NCBI GenBank assembly: GCA_032209605.1 | Contig: JASFXZ010000016.1 | Coordinates: 15,066,001 to 15,130,000 of the forward strand | Direction of reading: 5' to 3' | From: Mactromeris polynyma | Taxonomy: Eukaryota > Mollusca > Bivalvia > Venerida > Mactridae | DNA: 64,000 bases | Shown here: positions 35,270 through 47,922 of the stretch, piece after piece | Numbering within the stretch: the first letter of the stretch is position 1 | Layout of the letters: every line of letters starts with the position of its first letter | Translations under genes and position numbers: made by a program | Notes under the pieces: model-generated | The model's input: the letters and a program-made list of their open reading frames with translations, nothing else | Told to the model about the DNA's origin: nothing | Databases searched by the model: none

Positions 35270-36023
35270 CATTTGATCATTATTTAACAGAAACGGATAC
35301 TAACACCAATTGCATTTTAAAAATTATTTGTAACATTTAATTTCATACACATAATAAGGAAGAAGAAGATATACAAAACCTAGGCCTATAATTTATCGCC
35401 ATGTACAAAGGCATTGAATCGAAATATATCTTATTAAATGGACGATGTCTCAAATGTCCATACAACACTAAATTAATTGTGTTGGGAACAGCATACCATT
35501 AGGTAAAAGGCGCTGTTTCATTATACTAATTTGTTGAAATATGTCAGCCAGTTCACTACATTCAGATAAATTGCATCACTAACAATAGCTAGATAGAGTG
35601 ACCATTTAAATAAAAGATAAATAGTTCTTGCAACTTAATATTCAGTATATACTGTGGGACCAGTAGAAAGGTTTGAGTAAATATCTTTAGCCTATACATG
35701 TGACCATTATAAACAGAAACGGATACTAACACTAATTGTATTTTAACCATTATTTGTATCATAAAAACGAAAAAGAATAATATACATATAATACCTAGAG
35801 ATATAGTCTAACACCGTTCATTTAAAAAAAAAAATCATTTAATTTTAATCATTAATATTTGTAATGTTTAGTTTCATAAAAATGATAAGGAAGAAGATAA
35901 GAAATGTTATATGTACATAAACAATAGAAATTATAGTACTGACACTAAGTAGATAGAATGATCATTTTAATAAAAAATAACAGTTTGTGTACATGTATAT
36001 ACAGTATATTCAGTGGAACCTAC

Positions 36024-36053
36024 CAGTGTATTGGTTTGAGAAATATCTCTGTC
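36024..36053 (-). other. possible 30-nt mini-exon, unit d
   Basis: Reads DRDISQTNTL between TATAG and GTAGGTTCC. Confidence 0.35.
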
Positions 36054-36449
36054 CTATACATGTTACTATTATTAACAGAAACGGATACTGATACCAACTG
36101 TATTCTAACCATTATTTTCAATGTTTCATTTCATAAAAAGGTTAAGGAAGAAGATATATCATAAATATGCCTATAATTTCTCGTCATGTTCAATAGCATT
36201 TACATAAATTGTATGTCATAAAAGGCAAGATGTCCTCTACTTTCCATAAGATACTAACATATATGTACTTGTCAATCGAGTTAGTGTTGTCCTAATTGTA
36301 CAATTCATCATATATCAATGTTTCAGAATAATAAATAACGCGATAAAACTTTGAAGGGGTTCAGGGAAAACACCGTGTCTTTCTAAGTAATGGGCGCCTC
36401 GAAAAGAGGATGGTTGAAGACGTATTTGTTTAAATAATTTGATACTAAC

Positions 36450-36458
36450 AAGTTCGGT
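36450..36458 (-). other. possible 9-nt micro-exon 4 (ACCGAACTT)
   Basis: TATTTCAG acceptor; the donor is GTTAGTATC rather than GTAAGTATC. Phase 0 reads T-E-L. Confidence 0.45.
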
Positions 36459-36869
36459 CTGAAATAATACCAAATAAAGACAAATGAAATAATACAAAAA
36501 CAGATCAAGTAGTTATTACATTCACACACTTCGATATAGAACAAACTTGCACATTTTATTTTTCGAAGGCATGAATCGTAATGGATGTTTCAATTTGATA
36601 TACAAAAATATTTTGTATTTCGTTCTCTATATTATTATCGTTTCAATTTTATAGGACCAACATACGTGATTCAATGTTTCAATATGCAGTCTAATTCATT
36701 ACATCCAGACAGCCTCGATACAAATTCAAATTAGCTATCGAGTACCAAATGTTATATGTACATAAACAATAGAAATTGTAGTACTGACACTAACTCGATA
36801 GAATGATCATGTTAATAAAAAATAAACAGTTTGTGTAAATGTATACACTGTATATTCAGTGCAACCTAC

Positions 36870-36899
36870 CAGTGTAGTGGTTTGAGAAATATCTCTGTC
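36870..36899 (-). other. possible 30-nt mini-exon, unit e
   Basis: Reads DRDISQTTTL between a TATAG acceptor and a GTAGGTTGC donor. Confidence 0.35.
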
Positions 36900-37296
36900 C
36901 TATACATGTGACTATTTTTCACAGAAACGGATACTTATACCAACTGTATTTTAACCATTATTTTTAATGTTTCATTTCATAAAAAGGTTAAGGAAGAAGA
37001 TATATCATGCATATGCCTATAATTTCTCGCCATGTTCAATAGAATTTACATAAAATGTATGCCATAAAAGGGAAGATGTCCTCTACTTTCCATAAGATAC
37101 TAACATATATGTACTTGTCAATCGAGTTAGTATTTGTCCTAAATGTACAATTAATCATATATCAATGTTTCAGAATAATAAATAACGCGATAAAACTTTA
37201 AAGGTGTTCAGGCAAAACACCATGTTTTTGTAAGTAATGGGCGCCTCGAAAAGAGGATGGTTGAAGACGTATTTGTTTAAATAATTTGATACTTAC

Positions 37297-37305
37297 AATT
37301 TCCGT
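37297..37305 (-). other. possible 9-nt micro-exon 5 (ACGGAAATT)
   Basis: TATTTCAG and GTAAGTATC flank nine bases reading T-E-I in phase 0. It differs from core 4 at three of nine bases while the surrounding unit is nearly identical. Confidence 0.45.
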
Positions 37306-37607
37306 CTGAAATAATACAAAAGAAAGACAAATGAAATAATACAAAAAACAGATAAAGTAGTTATTACATTCACACACCTTGATATAGAACAAACTTGCAC
37401 ATTTTATTTTACGAAGGCATGAATCGTAATGGAAGTTTTAATGTACTATACAAAAACATTTCGTATTTCGTTCTCTATGTTATTGTCGTTTTAATTTTTA
37501 GGACCAACTGACGTTATTCAATGTTTCAATATGCAGTCCAGTTCATTACATCCAGACAGCCTCGATACAAATTCAAATTGGCTATCGAGTACCAAATGTT
37601 ATATGTA

Positions 37608-39212
37608 GATAGATAGATAGATAGATTTTATTCAGTATTGGTTGCACACACATGGAAATTTAAAAACAACATGTATAATAAAACAATTGAGATACATACA
37701 TGTGAATTTGTAAACAACCATGACAAGCATACCAACACTAAGGATTACACAAAAAAGAGAGAACTCTTATTTCCATTGTGGTCCTTTAGTGTTGGTGGCA
37801 TGACATAGAGAGGCATCTCTAATAATGAGAATAATAATAATAATAATAAATTGCACAAATGTATCAGGTATAGTCTTAGGGTGGTATCACAGTTATTCTA
37901 CTACAGGGTGCTAAGTTTAATATTACATGTAAATGTATCTACAATCAATATCACAGATTTTAAATAAATTAAAAAACATGTTTAAGTGAAACAGGTTCCA
38001 ATACTGAAATGCATTAATGTGAATAAACAAGTAGCTAAATGAATAAATAAATAAATATATAAAAATAAATTAATTAAATTCTTAATAAAATAGATTCATT
38101 TAATGGATAAATAATATAAATAAAATAAATAAATAGTTAAATCACTTTAAGATTCTAAATTGTCTAAAAAATGTGTTTTTACTTTAGTTTTAAAATCAGC
38201 CAACTTTTCCGTGTGTGCTATACTAGCAGGCAATTGATTCCAAAGGGTTATACCAGAAAAGAAAAAGGATTTAGACCCAAAACCTTTGACCTTTGGCACC
38301 GCAAACCCCCCCTGTCCACTCAGTCTAGTTTTATAGGAATGTATAGAGTCTTGAGATATAAAATGGTCTACCATATAGTCTGGGGCTAAGTTGTTTTTAA
38401 TTCTAAAAACATGACACAGAATAATTTGGTGTACACGTTTATTGACTGGTAACCAATTAAGGGATTTGAAATGGACATGACCTATGTGTGACCTTGCATC
38501 AAGGTCAAGCACAAACCTGATTAACTTATTTTGGGTGGTTTGGAGTTTGGATTTAAGGGACTGGGTCAGACTATTATACCATATAGAACAGGCATAGTCA
38601 AAATGACATTGGATAAGGGCCATAACCAGGAGTTTCTTGGTGTGTTGGGTAAGGTAACCTTTTTTACGATATAAATATTTTAACCTTGCATTAGCCCTTT
38701 TAAGTATAGAGCGGGCCATGAAATCAAATGATAATGTCTGATCAATAGTTGCACCAAGATATTTTACAGCAGAGGTGGGTTCAATAATAGTACCGTTACA
38801 TGAAATATCAAGAGTAGAGTTTGACCTAAGTCTATGTTTAGACCCGAATAGAATGGACTCAGTTTTACCCAAATGGAGTGATAACTTGTTATCCACTAAC
38901 CATTGACTAACAAGATGCAGGTCATTTTTTAAAGATGATTCTACAGTTGACTTACATTTACCTGAAACTAAAATACCAGAATCATCAGCATATAACAAAA
39001 GCTTGTTTTTAACCACAGCTGACATATCATTAACATAAATTAAAAATAAAAGAGGGCCAAGTATGGACCCCTGTGGAACTCCACATGTTATAGGAGCTGT
39101 AGCAGAATGGGTACCAGAGACATCTACTAATTGTTGCCTATCAGACAGATAAGATTCAAACCATCTTAAAATATCATCCCCAAGGCCTGCAGCTCTGAGC
39201 TTCATTAGAAGG
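37608..39212 (-). mobile_element. 5'-truncated LINE with (GATA)n 3' tail
   Basis: Inserted into a micro-exon unit. The flanks ...TTATATGTA and CATAAACAATAG are contiguous in sister units (near 36758 and 49068), so the boundaries are exact to a base or two. The 3' end carries a GATA microsatellite tail; the 3' UTR spans about 37608-38146 and includes (AAT)n repeats. No clear target duplication is visible. Confidence 0.8.
38147..39205 (-). CDS. LINE reverse transcriptase, C-terminal part
   Basis: A 352-residue open frame, 5'-truncated by the insertion. It carries, in order, WFESYLSDRQQ, the GVPQGSILGPLLF motif (RT block 4), YADDSGIL (catalytic Asp pair, block 5), LGKTESILFGS and the thumb/C-terminal region (CHFDYACSIWYN, LNWLPVNKR). 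The organisation fits the Jockey/CR1-like non-LTR group common in molluscs. The N-terminal endonuclease and the RT fingers are missing. The frame has no internal stop, so the insertion is probably young compared with the other LINE pieces here. Confidence 0.88.
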   Translation of the reverse strand: MKLRAAGLGDDILRWFESYLSDRQQLVDVSGTHSATAPITCGVPQGSILGPLLFLIYVNDMSAVVKNKLLLYADDSGILVSGKCKSTVESSLKNDLHLVSQWLVDNKLSLHLGKTESILFGSKHRLRSNSTLDISCNGTIIEPTSAVKYLGATIDQTLSFDFMARSILKRANARLKYLYRKKGYLTQHTKKLLVMALIQCHFDYACSIWYNSLTQSLKSKLQTTQNKLIRFVLDLDARSHIGHVHFKSLNWLPVNKRVHQIILCHVFRIKNNLAPDYMVDHFISQDSIHSYKTRLSGQGGFAVPKVKGFGSKSFFFSGITLWNQLPASIAHTEKLADFKTKVKTHFLDNLES

Positions 39213-39600
39213 ACATAAACAATAGAAATTATAGTATTGACACTTACTAGATAGAATGATCATTTTAATGAAATATAAACAGTTTGTGAAAATATATATA
39301 CAGTTTATTCAGTGGACCTACCAGTGTATTGGGTTTAGAAATATCTCTGTCCTATACATGTGACTATTATTAACAGAAACGGATACTGATAGCAACTGTA
39401 TTCTAAGTATTATGTTTTAATGTTTCATTTCATAAAAAGGTTAAGGAATAAGATATATAATACAGAGGCCTATAATTTCACGCCATGTTCAAAAGCATTA
39501 TCATAAAATGTATTTCATAAAACAGAAGATGTCCTCAGTCCTCTGTCATCATGACAGTAATGTTTATCTTCTGGTCAAACAAGGCAGTTTGTAACAAATG
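39213..39600 (-). repeat. micro-exon repeat block 3 (resumed unit)
   Basis: Continuation of the unit split by the LINE at 37608-39212, passing into the second segmental copy (matches 30095-30490, including GTCCTCAGTCCTCTGTCATC). Confidence 0.75.
39322..39351 (-). other. possible 30-nt mini-exon, unit f
   Basis: Reads DRDISKPNTL between TATAG and GTAGGTCC. Two replacement changes relative to the consensus, still open. Confidence 0.33.
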
Positions 39601-41835
39601 TCCAATAATGATATACACATCTACATAGAGCGATAGATTCATGTCAACATAAAATGTACACTTTACATGGCAGTATAAAGTTAAGACATATATATGTAAC
39701 AACAATATGTAAGAATCGATAACGCCATATCAATCAAAATTGTATGTTAAGGATACCACAACAAAGAGTTCAAGTAAAAGTTCTTATTTCTATTGAGGTC
39801 CTTAATACATAGTGTTGTGTGACAATAGGAAGAATCTTAAGCTATGTATTAAGTGATCACAGTCAGTTTATCAAAGAAGACATTGAGTTACTTAGATTAT
39901 AAACAAATAGATAAAATGATAAAACAATGAACCAATAAGTTATCCCCGACAGCTTTTATCGAGCTTAAAATGTTTTGTTTTAACTTTGCATTTTAAAGCA
40001 AAAATACTTTTGTCATCCCTTACATCTTGTAGAAACTGTTCTAAAGACCTTTGACATTCTTACATTCTGACATTAAATAATTTGTTCCACCAGGGGTAAT
40101 ATCAGTCTTAACTCTGAACCTGGTAGGATAATTGTTAATTCAACGGATGGGGGTAAATTGATCCATTAAATAAGAAGGGGAAAAGATGGGTATGGATTTT
40201 ATATACATGACATTGATTCATTCTTCTTTCTACTGGTACCATTTTATTCTCTAAATCGTGTGGTTACTGTTAAACCAGGCTGATGATGCATAGTCAAAGT
40301 GGCATTTAACATGGGGAGAGACAAGAAGTGTCTTTGATTGCATAGCGATGAATTCACATTTACGATACTGGAATATTAACCTTGCATTTTACTTTTTCAA
40401 TAGCAAACGTTGCCATAGACTCAAATTACAAATTATGATCAATGGTAACTCCAAGATATTTAACTGAAGTTGTTGATTCAATAGATTAGCCGTTACAGTT
40501 TATATCAAGTTTTGACTGGGATTTAACCGATGTTGGGATCCAAAGAGAATCGACGCAGTCTTCCCAAGATGTAAGGGAAGTTTATTACATATAAGCCACT
40601 TACTAACACTGCTCAGTTCATTATTTAAAATAATTTCGATGTCGAATTTACTTTTACCAGGCACAAGCATTAAATTAATTGCTGTATCATCTGCATAAAG
40701 TAGTAACTTATTTCTGACAACAGCAGACATATCATTTACCTAGATTAGAAAAAGCAATGGCCCTAAACTATACCCGTGGGGCACACGGCAATATACAGTA
40801 GCTGTCAGATGATGAATATATACCTATCAGACAAATAAGAAGTAAACCATCTGACGGACGTTTCAGTGAGATCCTTTGCCTGGAGTTTCATCAATAAAAT
40901 TGAGTGGTTTACTGTATCAAAGCCTTCTGAAGACCATCGGACTATGCCAACAAACCTCACATTGTCAATGTTTCAGAATAATAAATCACGCAGTAAAACT
41001 TTAAAAGTCTCTGAAAGTTTGATATATTCTGTGTTAGATAATGTAAATAATTTTTATAAGAGACAATTTGATGCCCCATTGATACATCAATTTAGTTTAG
41101 GTCATCTGCTATTAACAATATTTTAATTTTGAAAGGAAATTTGCCCATTTCTTAAATGCTATATGCATAAATGTAAAAAACAACAACATTTTCTTTGAAT
41201 TTCTTGTAGCTGTTTCTTACATTACTTTAATATACATATCTGATTAGTACAAAGATGCTTTCCTAAACAATAAATATTACAAATGAGAAGTGTAATGTTA
41301 ATTTTCCATTTACTGGTCATTTTTGTACGGCGATCGTTTTCAGGAAGGAAGTTTCCAAAGAAAAATAGTCATAACTCTTTTTTAGAACGGTAAAAAATAA
41401 TAAAAAAATAAATTTGTAATCGCATTATAGTACAGATTGAATAGATACAAGTTTCATTTTATTTTGGAGAAATGTCCATTATGGGTGGAATACCTTAACA
41501 GTTATACCATCAGAGATGTTTGTATGGGAAGCAATGTCAATGAAATGTGTATTTATATATTGTTTACAATAATGGTTTGACCTGTAACTATTAAATTATT
41601 AAAAGGCATACTGTCTGGTAAACCAATATTTTTCTTCTTGGTTTGCTTGATAAGTTTGGTACACTTGTTTCTCAAAGATTTGTAAAGACACCAGTTTATC
41701 TTAGAAAAGTAATTATCTCTTGTTAATTTGGCATTCAGAATTTCATCAGTTAACCATTCAGACTGAGTAGAATGTCTAACGCGTTTGCGTTTGATTGGAG
41801 CATGCTTATTGATCAGTGAAACAATCGATAGCTAC
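39600..41835 (-). mobile_element. decayed LINE fragment, right segmental copy
   Basis: Paralogue of 30500-32410. A frame at 40500-40730 contains MSAVVRNKLLLYADDTAINL (catalytic YADD) and LGKTASILFGSQ. Further 5', at about 41465-41830, it keeps the linker between endonuclease and RT (NNLTVTGQTIIVNN, KRKRVRHSTQSEWL, DNYFSKINWCLYKSL), partly in frame. It is interrupted at 41836 by the BEL/Pao element. Confidence 0.78.
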
Positions 41836-41836
41836 A

Positions 41837-41986
41837 TGTCGGGAAACGTTGCATAACGTCATGCCGCCAAACGGTGTATGACGTCGTTTTACGTCATATC
41901 CGACGTTGTTGTTTTGACGTTTCCCTATGTTTATATTCAGTTTACACTAAAGGATCGAACCATCAACAATCATTGTCTAACATTAT
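41837..41986 (+). repeat. 5' LTR-like repeat of the right BEL/Pao copy
   Basis: About 150 bp starting ATGTCGGGAAACGTTGCATA and ending near CTAACATTATTCAAC. The 3' partner lies at 45156-45280. Only the 3' part of the LTR seems to be kept on the 5' side. Confidence 0.65.
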
Positions 41987-44750
41987 TCAACACCATGAAC
42001 CTTTTGAAACTCATTTTGCTGAGGGAGGGCCACCGCCGTTTCGTTTCAAACTTCAGAAAATCGCCCGGTTGTCACAGTCAGAAACGGCAGCCCTCATTCA
42101 AATTCAAAGGGAAGACTGACACAATCCGAGTGCTGAACGAAACAATCGTCAACCACCAAGACGTTGAGGACATCACATCGAGCTGGTGGATGGAGAGGAG
42201 TATTCCATCGACTTGGAACTTAAACTTCAAACACTGAGGGACGCAAACCTTAGAGCGACGTCAGATTCTACCTCGAGCGGCAACACACAGACTGACGTCA
42301 ACGCAAGCGCCCTAACCGTACCAGAAACATCTCTGCACCAGACAAATGCCAACTATGCCAGCGCTATTGATCTGTTAAAACAGAGATTTGGTCAATCACA
42401 CAAAATAATTGATAGTTATATGCAATCTCTCAGAGTCTGATAATTGTGTTTCAAGCCTACACGATTTCCACGACAAAATGGAAACCTACATCCGGGGACT
42501 CCAATCGCTGGGACAGTGCCTGGACACGCACGGAGATCTAGTAGTACCGATCATAATCAAGAAACTGCCGTGTGACATGCACAAAAATCTTGCACGAGAG
42601 CACGGGGATTCACAATGGAAATTACAGGACCTGCGTTATGCCATTTGAAGGGAAAGCCATCTTAGAAGCGGGACAAAACAGCGACATCTCGAAATCCCAT
42701 ACGCCGACAGCATCTTTCTTCGCCGGTACCGAGAAGAATTTTCAAGACAAGAAAAAGACACAGCAAAGAAAGGAAAGTAAATGCTCATTTTGTAGTGATA
42801 AACATTCCGCTGTTCACTGTGACAAAGTAAAGACTGTACAGGAAAGGCTTAAAGTTGTTCAAACTAAACGATTATGTTTTAACTGTTTAGGTAACCACCC
42901 AGTTACAGCTTGTAAGTCGAAATACAGATGCCGTAACTGTCAGACCAAACATCACACCAGTATCTGCGACAAGACTACTACACATACTACGCTGAACCCG
43001 AACGCCGAGCCATTTCAGGAATCAACTTCCGGTTCAAGAGATACAAATTTAACCGCCGTCTTGCAATCAACTGTACACAAAGCTCACGTGTACTCATGAA
43101 GACAGTCATAGCTCAAGTAAGCCCACATAATTGCAGACTTGATGCAAACATCTTGTTTGACGAAGGAGCCCAGAAATCTTTCATCACAGATGAACTCGCT
43201 GAGAAACTCAAGCTCCAGTCCTCAGGAAGTTACTCCATATGCCTAGCGTTGTTCGGCGGAAGTGCACAACAGAAGAGAAAAATCCCGACAAGTAGAGTAT
43301 ATCTACAGACAAACATCAAAGAGTCAATCCCAATAGAAGTGTAAAGTGCGCCAAAGATCGCCATCCCGCTACCGAACCTTACAACTGAAGTGACATAGCT
43401 CAAGTAACTGCAGGGATTGAAGTTAGCCCATAGGATTTCCCACGACGACAGCGACGATTTCGAGATTGGACTGCTGATCGGAGCAGATCACCAATGGAAG
43501 GTAGTGCAGAACAAGGTCATCAGAGGCAACGGACCAACAGCCGTGAAGTCTAAGATCGGGTATCTACTGTCTGGCCTACTTCCGGTTTCCGACGAAGAGT
43601 CGTCGGCAAGCTACATACTGAACGTTATTGCAGCCACACCTAGCGCAATGGACCTTGAGATAATCTGGAAGCTTGAATCCATGGGAATTTCATCCGACGA
43701 AGTCAACGTGTCTACTTCCGGTACCATGGACGTCTACATGAACAACAGCATCACCTACCAGAATGGACACTATGTTGCAAAGCTACCATGGAAAGAAGAC
43801 CATACACCCCTTCCGACCAACTATGTAGTATGCAAGCGCCGCACTGAGACACCATCCGTCGGCTATCAAAGGAACCGGAACTTCTCAAGAAATACGGGCA
43901 TATTATTGAAGGTTTCATAGAGAAAGTAGACGCTACAGTCAAACCAACCCATGCAGTACACTACATTCCACACCATGTTGTTGAGAAAGAGACTCTACTA
44001 CGACTCATATTCGTATTGTGTACGACTGCAGCTTCCGACAATCACGTGATGAGCCCAGCCTTAATGATTGTCTTCTATCTACCCCACCCGAGCTGAACGA
44101 CTTCAACGGAATCTTACTACGTTTTCGTTTGCAGAAATACACAGTCGCCACAGACATAGAGAAGGCATTTCTTCGATTTTGCAGTAGAAAATCACTGCCA
44201 CAAGTGATGATGTCGGATAATGCTACGACATTTACAGCAGCTTCGAGGCAACTTCATCAGATTTTCCAATCCCCCATAGTGCGAGAAGAGTACAACAATA
44301 GAGGTATAGAGTGGAGACACATTCCGAAACGCGCCCCCCTGGTTCGGTGGATGGTGGAAATGAATGATTGGTCTAACCAAGACGACCCTAAATAACATCT
44401 TAGGACGGTCTTTCATCAGCTACCAAGTATTACAAACGGTGATTACTGAGATCGAAACAGTGATCAACGACAGACCGTTAACCTACGTCACTTACGGTCC
44501 GACAGATGAACCGGAAGGGCTGAGACCAGCCCACCTGTTGAACTTACGACGGATCACCCAGCTCCCACACACTGCCGATCAGAACCTCCCAGACAACATC
44601 CCAGATGATAGGCCAACCATGGTGAGGCAGGCAACCACGCAGCAGACGCTCATACGTAACTTCCGTGATAGATGGCGGCACGAGTACTTGACCGCCCTGA
44701 GAGAGCGTCATCAGACGACTGGCAACAATAACCAGACGATATCCGTATGA
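41987..44750 (+). mobile_element. BEL/Pao-type retrotransposon, right copy, internally deleted
   Basis: Element order is preserved. Gag-like frames lie at 41994-42650 (LLKQRFGQSHKIIDSY is typical of the DUF1759-type gag). Two zinc knuckles follow at about 42780-42970 (CFNCLGNHPVTAC and a second C-x2-C-x4-H-x4-C-like set). The protease-like region is at 43096-43344, where the usual D-(S/T)-G is D-E-G (LFDEGAQKSF). A conserved post-protease segment (43417-43920) contains GLLIGADHQW. The reverse transcriptase N-terminus is at about 44020-44185 (TDIEKAFLRF). The sequence then jumps to the late integrase core (MMSDNATTFTAAS) and the integrase C-terminus (44364-44750, VINDRPLTYVTYG). Most of RT with its catalytic motif, RNase H and half of the integrase are deleted, and several frame breaks exist: inactive. 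Confidence 0.85.
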
Positions 44751-45155
44751 GACGTGGTCGAGGAACTCATTGCAGGAAGAGATGGACTTACATGAAGTGC
44801 TAATTTCGCATGGAAAATGGACACTCAAATCGTGCAATCGTTAAATTGTATCCACTGGAAGTGTGTTGATTGACATTAACATTGACTTAAGATAGTTAAC
44901 TAAGAGCTAACTCGTGAACTATGAACTGTGATACTACTTTCTTAATACACTTACATAATAGTGATATATTCTGAGAGAATTCATCGTTCAAATGAAATCA
45001 TAACATTATTTTAAAAATGCAAGACAATAATTTATTTACAAGTGTATTTTCAGACATTTGATTGCAGTTTGCAAAGGACTCTTAACATGTTTTCTTTGTT
45101 GTTTTTCATGCGTATTGATGTTTCATGTGTTTTAATCATTTCAAGGTACCGAGTA

Positions 45156-45280
45156 TGTCGGGAAACTTTACATAACGTCATGTCGCCAAACGGTGTATGA
45201 TTTGACGTTTCCTATGTTTATATTCAGTTTGCACCACTAAAGGATCGAACCATACACAACGCATCGACTAACATTATTCA
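45156..45280 (+). repeat. 3' LTR-like repeat of the right BEL/Pao copy
   Basis: Matches 41837-41986 and 34620-34780, but lacks about 28 bp (the GTCGTGTTACGTCATATCCG part), a deletion private to this copy. Confidence 0.65.
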
Positions 45281-45289
45281 ACCCAATAC

Positions 45290-45789
45290 TACATTCAGAT
45301 CATATCATCAATACATTGCAATTCTGAATTAAATGAATTTACAATAAAAGCGCTTTCATTGAATTTAAAAAATATGCATTTATGACCGAATGTTCCCGCT
45401 TTAATTTATTTACTATTGGAATAACGAATTATTTGCAAACTGGAAGGTGACCGCTTAAAGATAAATTGTGTACAATAATTTTACGTTCTTGATGAGTGGT
45501 ATAGATATGATCTATTATTGAATATGATGATTTTGGTATACTAGTTGGCAGGGGTATCAGTTGTGTTATTCTAAACTTGCTTACGACAGTCGACCATTTA
45601 GTACATGTATTTTTAGTTTCACATATTTATTTACATTCCTTGCGCGCTAAATGACCAAAGCTGTCGATGCGCCATAAAACCACATATAAATAAAATAGTA
45701 CATGTATTACTACAAATGTTTTCGGAGGAAATTTAATATTTACATCTTTAAGAAAGATGATTTCACTACAAATATCTAAAGCCTAAACA
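45290..45789. repeat. duplicated non-coding stretch, right copy
   Basis: Paralogue of 34781-35269; part of the segmental duplication. No gene seen. Confidence 0.5.
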
Positions 45790-46624
45790 TTTGATAATTA
45801 TTAACAGAAACGGATACTAACACCAATTGCATTTTAATAATTATTTGTAACATTTAATTTCATACACATGATAAGGAAGAAGAAGATATACAAAACCTAG
45901 GCCTATAATTTATCGCCATGTACAAAGGCATTGAATCGAAATATATCTTATTAAATGGACGATGTCTCAAATGTCCATACAACACTAAATTAATTGTGTT
46001 GGGAACAGCATACCATTAGGTAAAAGGCGCTGTTTCATTATATTAATATGTTTAAATATGTCAGCCATATTCAGATAAATTGCATCACTAACAATAGCTA
46101 GATAGAGTGACCAATTAAATAAAAAATAAATAGTTCTTGCAACTTAATATTCAGTATATACTGTGGGACCAGTAGAAGGGTTTGAGTAAATATCTTTATC
46201 CTATACATGTTACCATTATTATCAGAAACTGATACTAACATTAATTGTATTTTAACCATTATTTGCAATGTATCATATCATAAAAACGAAAAAGAATAAT
46301 ATATATATAATACCTAGAGATATAGTCTAACACTATTCATTTAAAACAAAAAATCATTTAATTTTAATCAATATTTGTAATGTTTAGTTTCATAAAAATG
46401 CTAAGGAAGAAGATAAGAAATGTTACAAGTACATAAACAATAGAAATTGTAGTACTGACACAGATAGCGTCGATATAAATTCAAATTGGCTATCGAGTAC
46501 CAAATGTTATATGTACACATAAACAATAGAAATTATAGTACTGACACTAACTAGATAGAATGATCATTTTAATAAAACATGAGCAGTTTGTGAAAATATA
46601 TACAGTATATTCAGTGGCACCTAC

Positions 46625-46654
46625 CAGTGTAGTAGTTTGAGAACTATCACTGTC
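46625..46654 (-). other. possible 30-nt mini-exon, unit g
   Basis: Reads DSDSSQTTTL, the most diverged open copy, with a TATAG acceptor and a GTAGGTGCC donor. Confidence 0.3.
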
Positions 46655-47068
46655 CTATACATGTTACTATTATTAACAGAAACGGATACTGACACCAACT
46701 GTATTTTAATCATCATTCTTTAATGTTTCATTTCATTAAAAGGTTAAGGAAGAATATATATATAATAAATAGGCCTATAATTTCACGCCATGTTCAATAG
46801 CATTTACATTAAATGTATTTCATTAAAGGGAAGATGTCTTCTACGGGCCATACGACACTAATATACAATTTTGTATGTAGTTGTCAAACGATACAGTAGT
46901 ATGGTACAGTTCATATCATACAATACACAGCTATCAATGTTTCAGAATGATAAATAACGTAGTAAAACTTTACAGGGGTTCAGGGAAAACACCATGTCTT
47001 TCTAAGTAATGGGCGCCTCAAAAAGAGGATGATTGAAGACGTATTTGTCTAAATAATTTGATACTTAC

Positions 47069-47077
47069 CTCTCTCTT
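47069..47077 (-). other. 9-nt core 6 (AAGAGAGAG), acceptor altered
   Basis: The donor GTAAGTATC is intact, but the acceptor is TTTCAT instead of TTTCAG. The first AG is now inside the core, so splicing would give a 6-nt exon AGAGAG (R-E). Confidence 0.4.
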
Positions 47078-47487
47078 ATGAAATAATACAAAATAAAGAC
47101 AAATGAAATAATACAAAAACAGATAAAGTAGTTATTACATTCACACACTTTGATATAGAACAAACTTGCACATTTTATTTTTCGAAGGCATGAATCGTAA
47201 TGGATGTTTTAATTTAATATACAAAAACATTTCGTATTCCGTTCTCTATGTTATTGTCGTTTTAATTTTTAGGACCAACTGACTTTATTCAATGTTTCAA
47301 TATGCAGTCCAATTCATTACATCCAGACAGCCTCGATACAAATTCAAATTGGCTATCGAGTACCAAATGTTATATGTACATATACAATATAAATTATAGT
47401 ACTGACACTAACTAGACAGAATGATCATTTTAATAAAATATGAACATTTTGGGTAAATGTATACACTGTATATTCAGTGCAACCTAC

Positions 47488-47517
47488 CAGTGTATTGGTT
47501 TGAGAAATATCTCTGTC
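47488..47517 (-). other. possible 30-nt mini-exon, unit h
   Basis: Reads DRDISQTNTL; TATAG acceptor, GTAGGTTGC donor. Confidence 0.35.
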
Positions 47518-47913
47518 CTATACATGTGACTATTTTTCACAGAAACGGATTCTTATACCAACTGTATTTTAACCATTATATTTAAATGTTTCATTTCATA
47601 AAAAGGTTAAGGAAGAAGATATATCATACATATGCCTATAATTTCTCGCCATGTTCAATAGCATTTACATAAAATGTATGTCATAAAAGGGAAGATGTCC
47701 TCTACTGTCCATAAGATACTAACATATATGTACTTGTCAATCGAGTTAGTATTGTCCTAAATGTACAATTAATCATATATCAATGTTTCAGAATAATGAA
47801 TAATGCAGTGAAACTTTAAAGGGTTCAGGGAAAACACCATGTCTTTCTAAGTAATGGGCGCCTCGAAAAGAGGATGGTTGAAGACGTATTTGTCTAAATA
47901 ATTTGATACTTAC

Positions 47914-47922
47914 CTCTCCCTT
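47914..47922 (-). other. 9-nt core 7 (AAGGGAGAG), acceptor altered
   Basis: Same TTTCAT change as core 6. A shifted acceptor would give GGAGAG (G-E). The donor GTAAGTATC is intact. Confidence 0.4.

Larger units (their letters stand above)
35270..37607 (-). repeat. micro-exon repeat block 2
   Basis: Two degenerate units (35270-35960, without a recognisable 9-nt core and with a broken 30-nt exon) followed by two well-preserved units whose cores are 847 bp apart. It ends where a LINE has inserted at 37608; the interrupted unit resumes at 39213. Confidence 0.75.

Noticed and set aside
36315..36497. 60-codon minus-strand frame starting MYYFICLYL
   Set aside because: It runs across the micro-exon splice sites and is not conserved as a frame between units; it is an intronic chance frame.
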